Positions 53,226 through 62,823 of a stretch of 64,000 bases of DNA are shown one piece after another (positions within the stretch are counted from its first letter, which is position 1; the number at the start of each line of letters is the position of its first letter). Source of the stretch: Bacteroides acidifaciens (GTDB taxonomy: Bacteria > Bacteroidota > Bacteroidia > Bacteroidales > Bacteroidaceae); the NCBI RefSeq assembly GCF_024623065.1, contig NZ_JANJZR010000021.1, forward strand, positions 1-64,000. Direction: 5' to 3'. A model generated the notes under the pieces. It was not told where the DNA came from, did no database searches, and saw only the letters and a program-made list of their open reading frames with translations. Both the position numbers and the translations under genes were made by a program.

Positions 53226-55316
53226 ATGATAGTTTGCATAGCCGAAAAACCATCTGTAGCACGTGATATAGCCGAAGTACTCGGTGCTCATACAAGAAAA
53301 GAAGGATATATCGAAGGAAACGGATACCAGGTGACCTGGACATTCGGGCATCTATGTACTTTGAAAGAGCCCCATGAATACACGCCTAATTGGAAATCGT
53401 GGAGTTTGGGCAGCTTACCGATGATTCCCCCGCGTTTCGGTATCAAACTGATTGGGCATGACCCGGGTATTGAGAAACAGTTTCATATTATCGAGCAGTT
53501 GATGCAGAATGCGGATGAGATTATCAATTGCGGTGATGCCGGTCAGGAAGGAGAATTGATTCAGCGTTGGGTGATGCAGAAGGCTGGAGCACGCTGTCCG
53601 GTGAAGCGACTGTGGATTTCTTCTTTGACGGAAGAAGCTATTCGTGAAGGTTTTTCCAAGTTGAAAGACCAGTCTGATTTCCAGTCGTTGTATGAGGCGG
53701 GACTTTCTCGTGCAATAGGTGACTGGTTGTTGGGAATGAACGCTACTCGTCTTTATACGATTAAGTACGGTCAAAACAAGCAGGTGCTCTCTATCGGTCG
53801 TGTGCAAACGCCTACTTTGGCATTGATTGTCAACCGTCAGTTGGAAATCGCCAATTTCCAACCCAAGCAATATTGGGAGTTGAAGACAAACTATCGCGAC
53901 ACTACCTTCTCTGCCCTCATCCGCAAAAGTGATGAAGAAATAGCTGCGGAAGAAGAGAAGAACGGTGGAAAAAAGAAAATAGACAATCCGGGCATCGACC
54001 CCATTGCCAATCGTGAAGAAGGGGAAGCTTTGGTAGAACGTATCAAAGACTTGCCATTTGTAGTAACCAGTGTCGGCAAGAAAGACGGAAAGGAATACGC
54101 CCCGCGCTTGTTTGACTTGACTTCTCTTCAAGTGGAGTGCAACAAGAAATTCGCCTATTCCGCCGATGAGACGCTGAAACTTATCCAGTCTCTTTACGAA
54201 AAGAAAGTGGCTACCTATCCGCGTGTCGATACCACTTTCCTGAGTGACGATATTTATCCGAAATGTCCCGGTATCCTGAAAGGACTTCGTGACTACGAAG
54301 TTTTGACTGCCCCGCTGAACGGTTCCACGTTACCTAAATCGAAAAAGGTATTTGATAACTCTAAAGTGACGGACCACCACGCTATTATCCCTACCGGGGT
54401 TTATGCTCAAAATCTTACCGATATGGAACGTCGTGTCTATGACTTGATAGCACGCCGTTTTATAGCAGTGTTTTATCCCGATTGTAAGATTTCCACCACT
54501 ACTGTGATGGGCGAAGTGGATAAGATAGAATTTAAAGTCACCGGCAAACAAATTATTGAGCCGGGCTGGCGCGTTGTATTTGCGAAAGACGTAAAAGAGT
54601 CTGCCGACGAAAAAGAAGACGGAGAGGAGAATGTGCTTCCTGCCTTTATGAAAGGGGAGAGTGGTCCTCACATTCCCGACTTGAATGAGAAATGGACGCA
54701 GCCGCCAAGACCTTTTACAGAAGCGACTTTGCTTCGTGCAATGGAAACAGCCGGAAAATTGGTAGATAATGACGAACTTCGCGATGCTTTGAAGGAAAAT
54801 GGTATCGGTCGTCCGTCTACCCGTGCCGCTATTATAGAAACCTTGTTCAAACGAAACTATATCCGCAAAGAGAGAAAGAACCTGATTGCCACACCGACAG
54901 GAGTGGAATTGGTGCAACTGATTCATGAAGAGCTCTTGAAATCGGCAGAACTGACAGGTATTTGGGAAAAGAAACTCCGTGAGATTGAAAAGAAGACATA
55001 CGATGCCCGCCAGTTTCTCGAAGAACTGAAGCAAATGGTTTCGGAAATTGTGATGAGTGTGCTGTCTGACAATACGAACCGTCGTATTACCATTCAAGAC
55101 GCAATAACTGCCAAAGCCGAAGAGAAAGCGAAGAAGGAACCTAAAAAACGCGAACGGAAAGCAGCAAGTGCACCGAAAACAAAGAAAACGCAATCGGAAT
55201 CGTTGGTCGGGCAGCCTTGTCCGGTTTGTGGCAAGGGGACGATTATAAAAGGAAAAACAGCCTACGGATGCTCTGAATGGAGAAACGGATGTACCTACCG
55301 GAAGAACTTTGAGTAG
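53226..55316 (+). CDS. topB: DNA topoisomerase III
   Basis: 696 residues. Toprim domain at the start (IVCIAEKPSVARDIAEVLG, later INCGDAGQEGELI), the type IA core with SIGRVQTPTLALIV and the catalytic Tyr in TYPRVDTTFLSDD, then ENGIGRPSTRAAI. The C terminus is Lys-rich with one zinc ribbon (CPVCGKG ... YGCSEWRNGC). It decatenates DNA. A purine-rich AGGAGA precedes the ATG. Single gene. TopB copies also travel on conjugative elements, but no such genes are nearby. Confidence 0.95.
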   Translation: MIVCIAEKPSVARDIAEVLGAHTRKEGYIEGNGYQVTWTFGHLCTLKEPHEYTPNWKSWSLGSLPMIPPRFGIKLIGHDPGIEKQFHIIEQLMQNADEIINCGDAGQEGELIQRWVMQKAGARCPVKRLWISSLTEEAIREGFSKLKDQSDFQSLYEAGLSRAIGDWLLGMNATRLYTIKYGQNKQVLSIGRVQTPTLALIVNRQLEIANFQPKQYWELKTNYRDTTFSALIRKSDEEIAAEEEKNGGKKKIDNPGIDPIANREEGEALVERIKDLPFVVTSVGKKDGKEYAPRLFDLTSLQVECNKKFAYSADETLKLIQSLYEKKVATYPRVDTTFLSDDIYPKCPGILKGLRDYEVLTAPLNGSTLPKSKKVFDNSKVTDHHAIIPTGVYAQNLTDMERRVYDLIARRFIAVFYPDCKISTTTVMGEVDKIEFKVTGKQIIEPGWRVVFAKDVKESADEKEDGEENVLPAFMKGESGPHIPDLNEKWTQPPRPFTEATLLRAMETAGKLVDNDELRDALKENGIGRPSTRAAIIETLFKRNYIRKERKNLIATPTGVELVQLIHEELLKSAELTGIWEKKLREIEKKTYDARQFLEELKQMVSEIVMSVLSDNTNRRITIQDAITAKAEEKAKKEPKKRERKAASAPKTKKTQSESLVGQPCPVCGKGTIIKGKTAYGCSEWRNGCTYRKNFE

Positions 55317-55414
55317 CTGGACCGGAATTCAGACACGACTTTGAAACGTTTGATATAAGTCATTGAAAAACATACAAGTAATAAAAAAGATTTTCTTATT
55401 ACTTGTTGATGTTC

Positions 55415-55590
55415 TGTTTATTTTTTCCATGGCAGGCTCAGTATATACTGAAACTGATGAGCTACAACATCAAAAACGCGAATGGCATGGATGACGTCTG
55501 TAGTCCCGCTTCGCTTGCAGACCATTCCTTTGCCGGACAGCGTATCTTCCCATCTTCCCAAATCCGAAAAAAACACTTGATTATAGAAAA
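55415..55590 (+). pseudogene. Fragment of an endonuclease/exonuclease/phosphatase-family gene
   Basis: One frame gives WQAQYILKLMSYNIKNANGMDD, the typical start of a Bacteroides EEP-family protein (compare LRVLTFNIRHCAG at 51595). A second frame just behind it reads RLQTIPLPDSVSSHLP, like a mid-protein stretch. Most of the gene is deleted. It lies between topB and the second SusCD pair. Confidence 0.5.
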
Positions 55591-55685
55591 AGAAAGAGGA
55601 AATGAGAGTCAGAGTACTCAATGTAGAAGGGAAGGTTTTATTGGATATTACCGTGTGATATATCGGGTCTTATAGGAGGAAGGAT

Positions 55686-55739
55686 AAAGCAAACAGTCCG
55701 CCTGCAACCTTCGGAGGTTGTCGGCGGACTGTTTGCTTT
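55686..55739. terminator. Strong terminator downstream of the second susD
   Basis: AAAGCAAACAGTCCGCC pairs with GGCGGACTGTTTGCTTT, with an inner CAACCTTCGGAGGTTG hairpin. Symmetrical, able to act on both strands. Confidence 0.85.
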
Positions 55740-55754
55740 CAGGTTATCCGAATG

Positions 55755-57884
55755 TTATTGCCACAACGTCTGTTGTTCCAGTTTTTTGTTCAGTAGCAAT
55801 TCGTCCGAAGGAATAGGAGACAGGTAATATTTCTCTTGCCATCCTTTGCCTGCCGATACAGGATCGAGGTAGTAATAGAGATGTCCGGCGTTGCCCATAG
55901 TGGCAAGTTCTGCTTCCGAGGCTTCCATCTTGGTTGTCAGGTTCAGGATTCCGGTTCCGCCTGTGGTAGCTTTTCCGTTGTTGAAGGTAGCTGATACGTT
56001 GTCGAGGTAAACTCCGTAAGGCTGTTTGTTGACAAAATAGTCGGCTTTTTTCCAGCGGCGTACATCCTCCCATGAGAAACTTTCGCCCATAAGTTCTATC
56101 AGACGTTCGCGGCGTATTTCCCATAAAACGGGGTCTACGGTCTTATCGCGGTCGGGGTCAAAGTCGTCTCCGATTGCGCTTACCTGCATTCTTCCCACTT
56201 CGGCACGGTCGCGCAGTTTGTTGATGGTCAGGTCGGCTACGGGTTGGTCGAATTTGTCCAGTTCGTACATGACTTCAGCGTAGTTGAGCATTACTTCTTC
56301 AATCTTGAAGACAGGCTTGTCTGATATTTCCATAGGATTGTTCTGGTCCTGTTTGTCCCACGCCGCATGATGTTTCCATACGAAATAGCCGCTCTTGCCA
56401 CGTTGGAAGGCTTTTCCGGCGTATATGAGCTGTTCGCCACCAGTGGCGATTTGATCGTTTCCTACCTCGCAGGTGGCTACGTTGGGAACGTTTTTCAGGT
56501 AGTTTCCTGCCCAGTTACTACTCGGCAAGGCCTTGTGGGATGGTATCTGATGGTATCCGGCAGCTAAGTTCGGAATCTTGTATGTGTCGTTATTGGCATC
56601 GTAAATACCGCGTGGAGCAAACTGGTTGAGATACTCCATCCATTTGCCATCGTTCGATTTGTCAAGTTTGTAGCTATTTGCTTCTCCAAGTCCTGACACG
56701 TGGTAGGGCGGCATGATGGTTTGCCACATACGCGGGTCGCGCATACGGAAAGTGCGGTACACATTGCAGTTGGCATAGTCGTATGTTTCTCCTTCCGTAT
56801 AGGATTTGTCCGCCGGGTTGTAGTCGTAGTGCTTGGCATTGCGATTGTGGATGGGCAATCCATCTTTGGTCAGGTAGAGGTCTACGGTAGACTGCGGCAT
56901 TTCGAGACTTGCCGAAGCGATGTGCTCGAAGTGTCCCAAGCGGTGCATTTTGTAGTTTTCCACATATCTCACGTAGAGCAATACGCCGGGGATGTCCTGA
57001 AGATCTTCCGTTGTCCACATCTCTCCCCATCCTTTGCCGGGATGGGTATCCTGCGAGTTACCAGTGTACAGGGTGGGGTAACGTTCGATTAACTCTTTGG
57101 AAACTGTGGCACATACATTGAGCAGTTGGCTGCCGGTGATGTATTCCTTAGACGCACATTCGGATTCGTCCACCTGGTGGTATTTGCGCCACGTTCCTTC
57201 GAAAAGCGTGAATCGCGACATGAAGGCCTTCACTACGTCGCTGTTCAGCGTATTGGGCTCGGCAAGGTCGTCCTGTATGTTTTTGATACACCAATCCAGT
57301 TCTTTGTAAATCTGGTCGGCAACATAGAGGCGTGAGTCGCGCGCTTTCGTCAACTCGGGTGATGCGTCGTCAAGCAGATGGTCTACGTAGATGACATCAC
57401 CGTAGTTTATCATCAGCGCATAGTGGCAGTATGCACGGAAGAACCGGGCGATGGCTTCGAGATGCAGCCGCTCTTGGTCTGTACACGCCGGTTCGTCGAT
57501 ATGCTTCAGCATGATGTTGGCACGGCGTATCCAAATGTAGGGATTGGAATATGTACCGTCTTTCGTAGGGATACTTACTGTTTGGGCTGCATAGGGGTTG
57601 GTGACGTTGCCTATTCCTGTGCCGTAATTGGTCAGCAGTCCCGAATAGATGTCGCGGGTGGAAGTTCCCAATGCACCCGACACGTTGATAGGTCCCTGAA
57701 AGGAGGTGTATGCTCCGCTGAATACTTCGTAGAGGTTCAGTAAGTAAGTGGAACTGGTAGTGAATGAAGTAAACGCTGTCGCTTCGGTTACTTTATCTGT
57801 CGGGAGCCGCTCCAGATAAGAATCGTTACATCCCGTCAGTCCCAATGCTGCCGCTATTGTCAAGGTCTGTATTATTTTTTTCAT
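55755..57884 (-). CDS. SusD/RagB-family surface lipoprotein (second pair)
   Basis: 709 residues, longer than most SusD proteins. Lipobox GLTGC (Cys19) then NDSYLERLPTDKV. TPR-type helices (IARFFRAYCHYALMINYGDV) and the C-terminal EIRRERLIELMGESFSWEDVRRW hallmark are present. Extra length lies in the middle, around residues 290-500. It follows its susC by 27 bases. The ligand is unknown. Confidence 0.93.
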   Translation of the reverse strand: MKKIIQTLTIAAALGLTGCNDSYLERLPTDKVTEATAFTSFTTSSTYLLNLYEVFSGAYTSFQGPINVSGALGTSTRDIYSGLLTNYGTGIGNVTNPYAAQTVSIPTKDGTYSNPYIWIRRANIMLKHIDEPACTDQERLHLEAIARFFRAYCHYALMINYGDVIYVDHLLDDASPELTKARDSRLYVADQIYKELDWCIKNIQDDLAEPNTLNSDVVKAFMSRFTLFEGTWRKYHQVDESECASKEYITGSQLLNVCATVSKELIERYPTLYTGNSQDTHPGKGWGEMWTTEDLQDIPGVLLYVRYVENYKMHRLGHFEHIASASLEMPQSTVDLYLTKDGLPIHNRNAKHYDYNPADKSYTEGETYDYANCNVYRTFRMRDPRMWQTIMPPYHVSGLGEANSYKLDKSNDGKWMEYLNQFAPRGIYDANNDTYKIPNLAAGYHQIPSHKALPSSNWAGNYLKNVPNVATCEVGNDQIATGGEQLIYAGKAFQRGKSGYFVWKHHAAWDKQDQNNPMEISDKPVFKIEEVMLNYAEVMYELDKFDQPVADLTINKLRDRAEVGRMQVSAIGDDFDPDRDKTVDPVLWEIRRERLIELMGESFSWEDVRRWKKADYFVNKQPYGVYLDNVSATFNNGKATTGGTGILNLTTKMEASEAELATMGNAGHLYYYLDPVSAGKGWQEKYYLSPIPSDELLLNKKLEQQTLWQ

Positions 57885-57911
57885 ATATCGGTCTTTTTTT
57901 TAAAGTAATAA

Positions 57912-60900
57912 CTAAAATGAGATATTTGCGCCAAAGGAAACCGTGCGGTAGAGCGGATAGCCCCAAGACAGTGTTTCCGGGTCGATTCCTGTTGGCAGTG
58001 AAGTGAAGGTTGCTAGGTTCTCGGCACTTACGAACAGGCGTAATTGGCTGACCTGAATCTTATTCAGCCATTGTTTCGGGAACGAATAAGACAACGTCAC
58101 GTTCTTGATGCGCATATAAGCGGCACTGCTCAGCATATGGTCGTTGGTGCGGCGGTTGGAGCCCTGGTTGGCTACGGCAGAAGTGCTGCTTCCCCAGATA
58201 CGCGGCAATTTGGCGTTCGGATTGGCTGCTACCATGTAGTTGGGGTCTTCGGGGTCTGTGCTCATCGGTGTCCAGTAGTCGGTTGTTCCTTTAAAGATGG
58301 GCGAGAAGGCTACATCGGTTGGCATGAAGGTGTAGAACAACTGGCCGTTGCTGAAATAATCGCGCTTGCCCACTCCCTGCAACATGATGTTGAGGTCGAA
58401 GCCTGCATAGTTCGCTCCCAGGTTGATACCATACTGGAAACGGGGAGTTGTGTTACCGATAACTTCCATATCACCGGGTTTGCTGACGGTATTGTTACCA
58501 TTGTTGATGTTGTTCACATCGTCAGCGTTGTAGTCGCCGTCGCGCAGGTTCTTGAATTTGTAGTCACCCGGTCGGGGGCTGTATCCTTGCAAGGTGGGTA
58601 CTCCTTCTTTCAGTTTCCAGGTTTTCGTGTCTTCAAAATCGTCTACCGTGTAGAAACCGTCGTAGCGGTATCCCCAGATTTCGCCTGCTGTCTTGCCTTC
58701 GTACAGGTAGGCAAGGCTCTTGTCTTCATTGAAGTTCAGCGATGTGATTTTGGATTTGTAGTCCCAAAGGTTGAGTCCGATGTTGTAGCCTACCTTCTTT
58801 CCGATGTTTCCGCGCCAAGCCAATTGGATTTCCCAACCGCGTGTCCGCATTTTGCCCACATTCTGATTGGGGGCGTTGGCACCCAATACGGCAGGCAGGG
58901 CGACACTCTGAGAGAGGATATCTTTCGTTTCACGCTGATACCACTCGAAGCTACCTGTCAGGCGGTTGTTGAGCAACGCAAAGTCTACTCCGACGTTGGT
59001 AGTGGTGATTGTTTCCCAAGTGAAGTTGGAGCTTATCAGTCCGGGAGCTTCGATGATGGTCATATAACCGTTGTCGTTGCCGTTGAGCCATACGGTAGAT
59101 TGTGTTTTCAGTCCCATTGTGGCAAGGTAATCGTAGTAGCCGGCCGAATTCTGGTTTCCGATGGAACCGTAAGAGAGACGGGGTTTCACTTGGTCGATGA
59201 TGTTGCGTGTGCCTTCCATGAATTTTTCTTCTGCCAGGTTCCAGGCGAGTGAGAATGAGGGGAAGAAAGCAAACCGAGAGTTTTTGGGGAATTTGGAAGA
59301 ACCGTCGTAACGTCCGTTCACTTCCAGCAGGTATCTGCCTTGATAGTCATAATTGAAACGGAAGAAACCACTGCGGATGGCATAGCTTTGGTATTCATCG
59401 TTTGTGGTGACTTTGCCTTGTGCCCCGCTCATGGAAGGGATGTCTATCAACGCTTGTTTCTCTGCCCGTGTGTTGTAGTAAGCGTAGTCGTAGTCTTCCT
59501 GTGAGAAACCTGCCATGATGGAGAAGTTGTGTTCGTTGAGCAGATTGAATTTGTAAGTGGCGTAAGCATTGTAAGCGTTGCGCGTGTTGTAAAAATGGCG
59601 TGCTATGTAATAGTCTTCTCCGGAAGGCATGGAAGATACCCCTTCCTGTATGTCGCTTGCCGACCATTTGCCGGAATAGTAATTGAAGTCGGTAGCTTGC
59701 TTTTGGTAAGTGTACTCAAAGATGGCTTCCAGTCCTTTCAAGGGTCGGACGATAGATTTTAGGAAGAAGCGGGGCGTATCGATCGTTGTATGCCGTGCGT
59801 TGCTGTTTTGGATGATGGCAAGCGGCGTTTTGATGATGTTACCATTGGGGTCGAGGCCGTCAGGCAGGAAGTTGTGTAGACGGGTGGAGTACAAGAAACC
59901 GCTCTCATCGTTCAGAAAGTCACGTTTCTGTTGCGAGTAGTTGAAGGTAGCCTCTTGAGTGTACCATTTGGTTACGTCTGCCGATATCATTCCGTTGAAT
60001 GTCATACGTTTATAGTTGTCCTTGTCGCCTTGCAACGGACCGTTTTCCGTATAGCGGTTGCCCGACATACGGAAACGCACACGTTCCGAAGCACCGCTCA
60101 CCGTGAAGTTATGGGTTTGTGAAAAACCTGTCTCAAGCATGCGGTCGTAGAGACTTTCCTGTTTCAGATAATAACGCTTGTTGTCTGCATTGGCCACCAA
60201 GATACCGGTATCTTCGTAGAAGGTTCCCAAATCTGACAATGCGCTGCGGTTGGTATTGTACAGGTTCAGATATTCCATCCATGAGTCAATGTTTTGGCTG
60301 TTACCGCCTGCATACGTGTTGCCCAATGTCTCTTTGTAGATAGGAAGGAAGGTTTCGAGACCTACTTGTTCGGGAGTGTTGGCAGCCTTGACGAAACCGA
60401 AGTTGTTGTTGTAGCTGACTGTTATTTTTTCCTCCTTGTTGGGGCGTTTGGTCGTGATTAATATAACTCCTGCCGCCGCGCGTGCTCCGTAGATAGCTGC
60501 CGACGAGGCGTCTTTCAATACCGTCACCGATTCGATGTCTTCGGGATTCAGTGCATCGATGTCGCCGGGAACGTTGTCAATCAGTATCAGCGGTGATAAT
60601 GCAGTCGTTTCATTGTTTTTGTTCGAGAAGGTAACGGAACCGCGAATCTGGATGTTTTTCCCAGTCTGTCCCGGCGTGTTGCTGCCACTACTGATGGTAA
60701 GTCCGGGGATGGCACCTTGAAGAGCTGCCGCCGTGTTGGGTTGCGGACGGCTGCCCAACACTTCGTCCATCTTCACCGTAGAGACCGAACCCGACAGATT
60801 GGCTTTCTTTTGCGTACCGTAGCCCACTACGACTACTTCTTCCAACTGTTTCGAATCGTCTTCCATGATAATCTGGACCATGTTGCTGTCGGTTACTTTT

Positions 60901-61250
60901 ACTTCCATCGTTTTATAACCGACGTAGCTCACTTGTAGCGTGACAGGAAGTTTGTCTACCTCCAACGTGAATTCTCCATCCAAGTTGGTGATGCATCCGA
61001 CCGTTGTGTTGGGGATAATGACGGAAGCTCCGATGACGGTTTCTTTCGTCTTGTCCATCACAACTCCTTTTACGGTATGTTTCTTCGATTGTTGGGGAAG
61101 GGGAGCCACGCTTTCGCTTTCATTGTTGCCACGAACGTTGCTCTCATGCGTAGGTGAAGCTGCCGAGGCCGGATACCCGACCGACAGAAAGAGAACCGTC
61201 AGAGCAAACAAGAACCAATAATGCTTGGATCTACATGATTTCTTTTTCAT
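57912..61250 (-). CDS. SusC/RagA TonB-dependent transporter (second pair)
   Basis: 1112 residues with signal peptide (ends near ASAASP, residue 32). A carboxypeptidase-regulatory-like domain (VKGVVMDKTKETVIGASVII) leads to EEVVVVGYGTQKKANLSGSV, plug and barrel. Unlike the first SusC there is no STN domain, and no sigma/FecR, hybrid two-component or enzyme gene is next to it within the window. A transposase gene lies directly upstream, so a regulator may have been displaced. Confidence 0.95.
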   Translation of the reverse strand: MKKKSCRSKHYWFLFALTVLFLSVGYPASAASPTHESNVRGNNESESVAPLPQQSKKHTVKGVVMDKTKETVIGASVIIPNTTVGCITNLDGEFTLEVDKLPVTLQVSYVGYKTMEVKVTDSNMVQIIMEDDSKQLEEVVVVGYGTQKKANLSGSVSTVKMDEVLGSRPQPNTAAALQGAIPGLTISSGSNTPGQTGKNIQIRGSVTFSNKNNETTALSPLILIDNVPGDIDALNPEDIESVTVLKDASSAAIYGARAAAGVILITTKRPNKEEKITVSYNNNFGFVKAANTPEQVGLETFLPIYKETLGNTYAGGNSQNIDSWMEYLNLYNTNRSALSDLGTFYEDTGILVANADNKRYYLKQESLYDRMLETGFSQTHNFTVSGASERVRFRMSGNRYTENGPLQGDKDNYKRMTFNGMISADVTKWYTQEATFNYSQQKRDFLNDESGFLYSTRLHNFLPDGLDPNGNIIKTPLAIIQNSNARHTTIDTPRFFLKSIVRPLKGLEAIFEYTYQKQATDFNYYSGKWSASDIQEGVSSMPSGEDYYIARHFYNTRNAYNAYATYKFNLLNEHNFSIMAGFSQEDYDYAYYNTRAEKQALIDIPSMSGAQGKVTTNDEYQSYAIRSGFFRFNYDYQGRYLLEVNGRYDGSSKFPKNSRFAFFPSFSLAWNLAEEKFMEGTRNIIDQVKPRLSYGSIGNQNSAGYYDYLATMGLKTQSTVWLNGNDNGYMTIIEAPGLISSNFTWETITTTNVGVDFALLNNRLTGSFEWYQRETKDILSQSVALPAVLGANAPNQNVGKMRTRGWEIQLAWRGNIGKKVGYNIGLNLWDYKSKITSLNFNEDKSLAYLYEGKTAGEIWGYRYDGFYTVDDFEDTKTWKLKEGVPTLQGYSPRPGDYKFKNLRDGDYNADDVNNINNGNNTVSKPGDMEVIGNTTPRFQYGINLGANYAGFDLNIMLQGVGKRDYFSNGQLFYTFMPTDVAFSPIFKGTTDYWTPMSTDPEDPNYMVAANPNAKLPRIWGSSTSAVANQGSNRRTNDHMLSSAAYMRIKNVTLSYSFPKQWLNKIQVSQLRLFVSAENLATFTSLPTGIDPETLSWGYPLYRTVSFGANISF

Positions 61251-61331
61251 ACTTAGATTCTTTTTAGTTAATAAATAAAATTCCTTCTATTAGAGTTTAT
61301 ATCGAATAATTGATTAAAGCGTTCTTTGACT

Positions 61332-61339
61332 TATCTTTG
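61332..61339 (+). promoter_or_regulatory. -7 element before the transposase
   Basis: TATCTTTG, 20 bases before ATG 61360; a resident-type promoter. Confidence 0.45.
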
Positions 61340-61359
61340 TGTTCTAAAAAGTTCAATAG

Positions 61360-62266
61360 ATGTATTACGACAAGATTCGCCACCGTCATAGCCAAGTGCT
61401 TGCAGCGACAGGATTAACTCCTGTTGAGTTTGACGCCTTATTAATAACTTTCAAGTACCATTGGGATGAATATTACAGCCATTTTACCTTGGAAGGTAAA
61501 GTGCGTCAACGTATATCTTACAACAGGAAGACCAGTGTGTTGCCTCTGATTCAGGACAAAATGTTCTTCATATTGGTATATCTGAAGACCAATCCCCTTC
61601 AGGAACTCCATGCCATTCAGTTTGAGATGACCCAGCCCCAGGCCAATAGATGGATTCATCTGCTTTCAGAGATTCTCCGGCGTACATTGAAAACGCTTGG
61701 TGAATTGCCGGACCGTAACTCCAAACGTCTGATACACATCCTTCAAGGATGCGAAGAAGTCTTGTTGGACGGAACCGAGCGACCTATTCAACGCCTTTTG
61801 GATGAAGACAGGCAGTCTGCATGTTATAGTGGTAAAAAAAACTCATAGCATAAAGAATAACCTGTTATGTACCAACAATCTTAGGATTGTATGGCTGAGC
61901 TCCACATACGAAGGTCATGTCCATGACAAAAAGATTTGTGATGAAGAACCTCTTCTACTTCCCAAAGGTATTAGACTCTGGCAAGATACAGGCTTCATCG
62001 GACACAGGCCGGATGGGGTTGAAATATGCATGCCAAAAAAGAAACCTAAAGGAAAAGAGCTTACTAGTGCTGAAAAACAAGAAAACAAGCGGATTTCCGG
62101 AATCAGAATTAAAGTGGAGCATGCCATAGGTGGTATGAAAAAATGCCGTATTGTCAAAGAACGATTCAGATGCCATAAATTCGGTTTCGAAGATATGGTG
62201 ATTCTTATTGCTTGTGGATTACACAATTTCAGAATCAGTCAAAAAATGAGTCATATAACAAATTAA
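61360..62266 (+). mobile_element. IS5-type (DDE_Tnp_4) transposase, in two frames
   Basis: Frame 1 (61360-61848) has the helix-turn-helix part (PQANRWIHLLSEILRRTLK) and the first catalytic Asp in VLLDGTERPIQR. Frame 2 (from about 61835) has THSIKNNLLC, STYEGHVHDKKICDEEPLLL, LWQDTGFIGHRP and the Glu-bearing ISGIRIKVEHAIGGMKKCRI. The switch is at GGT followed by eight A. Intact relatives read SGKKKTHxxKN there, so two missing A (or slippage) explain the break. I could not find terminal inverted repeats. Confidence 0.8.
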
Positions 62267-62553
62267 TCTATATAATGTCTATTATAAATAAGTAGTGATA
62301 ACTCAAAATAACGATGGGCGGACATTTGGAGGAAATGTTCCTATGTACTGCGTTTTTTTGAGTTTATTTGCTATATTTATAACGACTCTGCAAATGTAGC
62401 AAATAATCTATTGCGATAATTGAATCGCTTTGATATTTTTTATAATATTTGGTTGTTTCACTGAACGTACGCTACCTGAAATCTAATTTTTCTCTTGCGA
62501 CGGCCTATCGGTTGCAATGCGAACGACTGTTGTTTTTCTTACTGCAAACTATT
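62267..62553. other. Intergenic region without a gene
   Basis: AT-rich; contains a hairpin-like GGACATTT/AAATGTTCC around 62320-62342. No coding frame of note. Confidence 0.3.
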
Positions 62554-62640
62554 CGTCTGACTATAGTTGAACTTGCGTCTGACTATAGTGTTCGTTTCGT
62601 CTAACTATAGTCAGACGAAAAAAACACTATAGTCAGACGA
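62554..62640. repeat. Ladder of CGTCTGACTATAG units, 22-bp period, inverted halves
   Basis: Forward units at 62554, 62576 and 62598 (exactly 22 apart) and inverted units CTATAGTCAGACG at 62605-62617 and 62627-62639 (22 apart). The third forward and first inverted unit overlap and form a palindrome. Confidence 0.85.
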
Positions 62641-62747
62641 ATAAATTTATGCATTCCGGCCGTTAGTCGTTAGGCAACGGAGATGTAAAGTTTAGGCAAT
62701 TCTTCCTTAGTCTTTCTCTATTATCGGTTTGTCCGTACACAAACAAA

Positions 62748-62793
62748 AGAACGGTAGACAGATGCTTGGTTGTAAGCCTGTCTACCGTTCTTC
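62748..62793 (-). terminator. Terminator of the M20 peptidase gene
   Basis: AAGAACGGTAGACAG pairs with CTGTCTACCGTTCTT; on the minus strand it is followed by TTGTTTGT. Confidence 0.75.
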
Positions 62794-62823
62794 GTTTAGT
62801 TTTCCGATGGGGTGGCCGGAGTG

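Noticed and set aside
53226..55316. topB as a marker of an integrative conjugative element
   Set aside because: No conjugation, mobilisation or integrase genes lie around it, and the gene looks like a chromosomal copy.
58044..59252. 402-residue rightward frame
   Set aside because: Antisense to the second susC; no start signal or domain.
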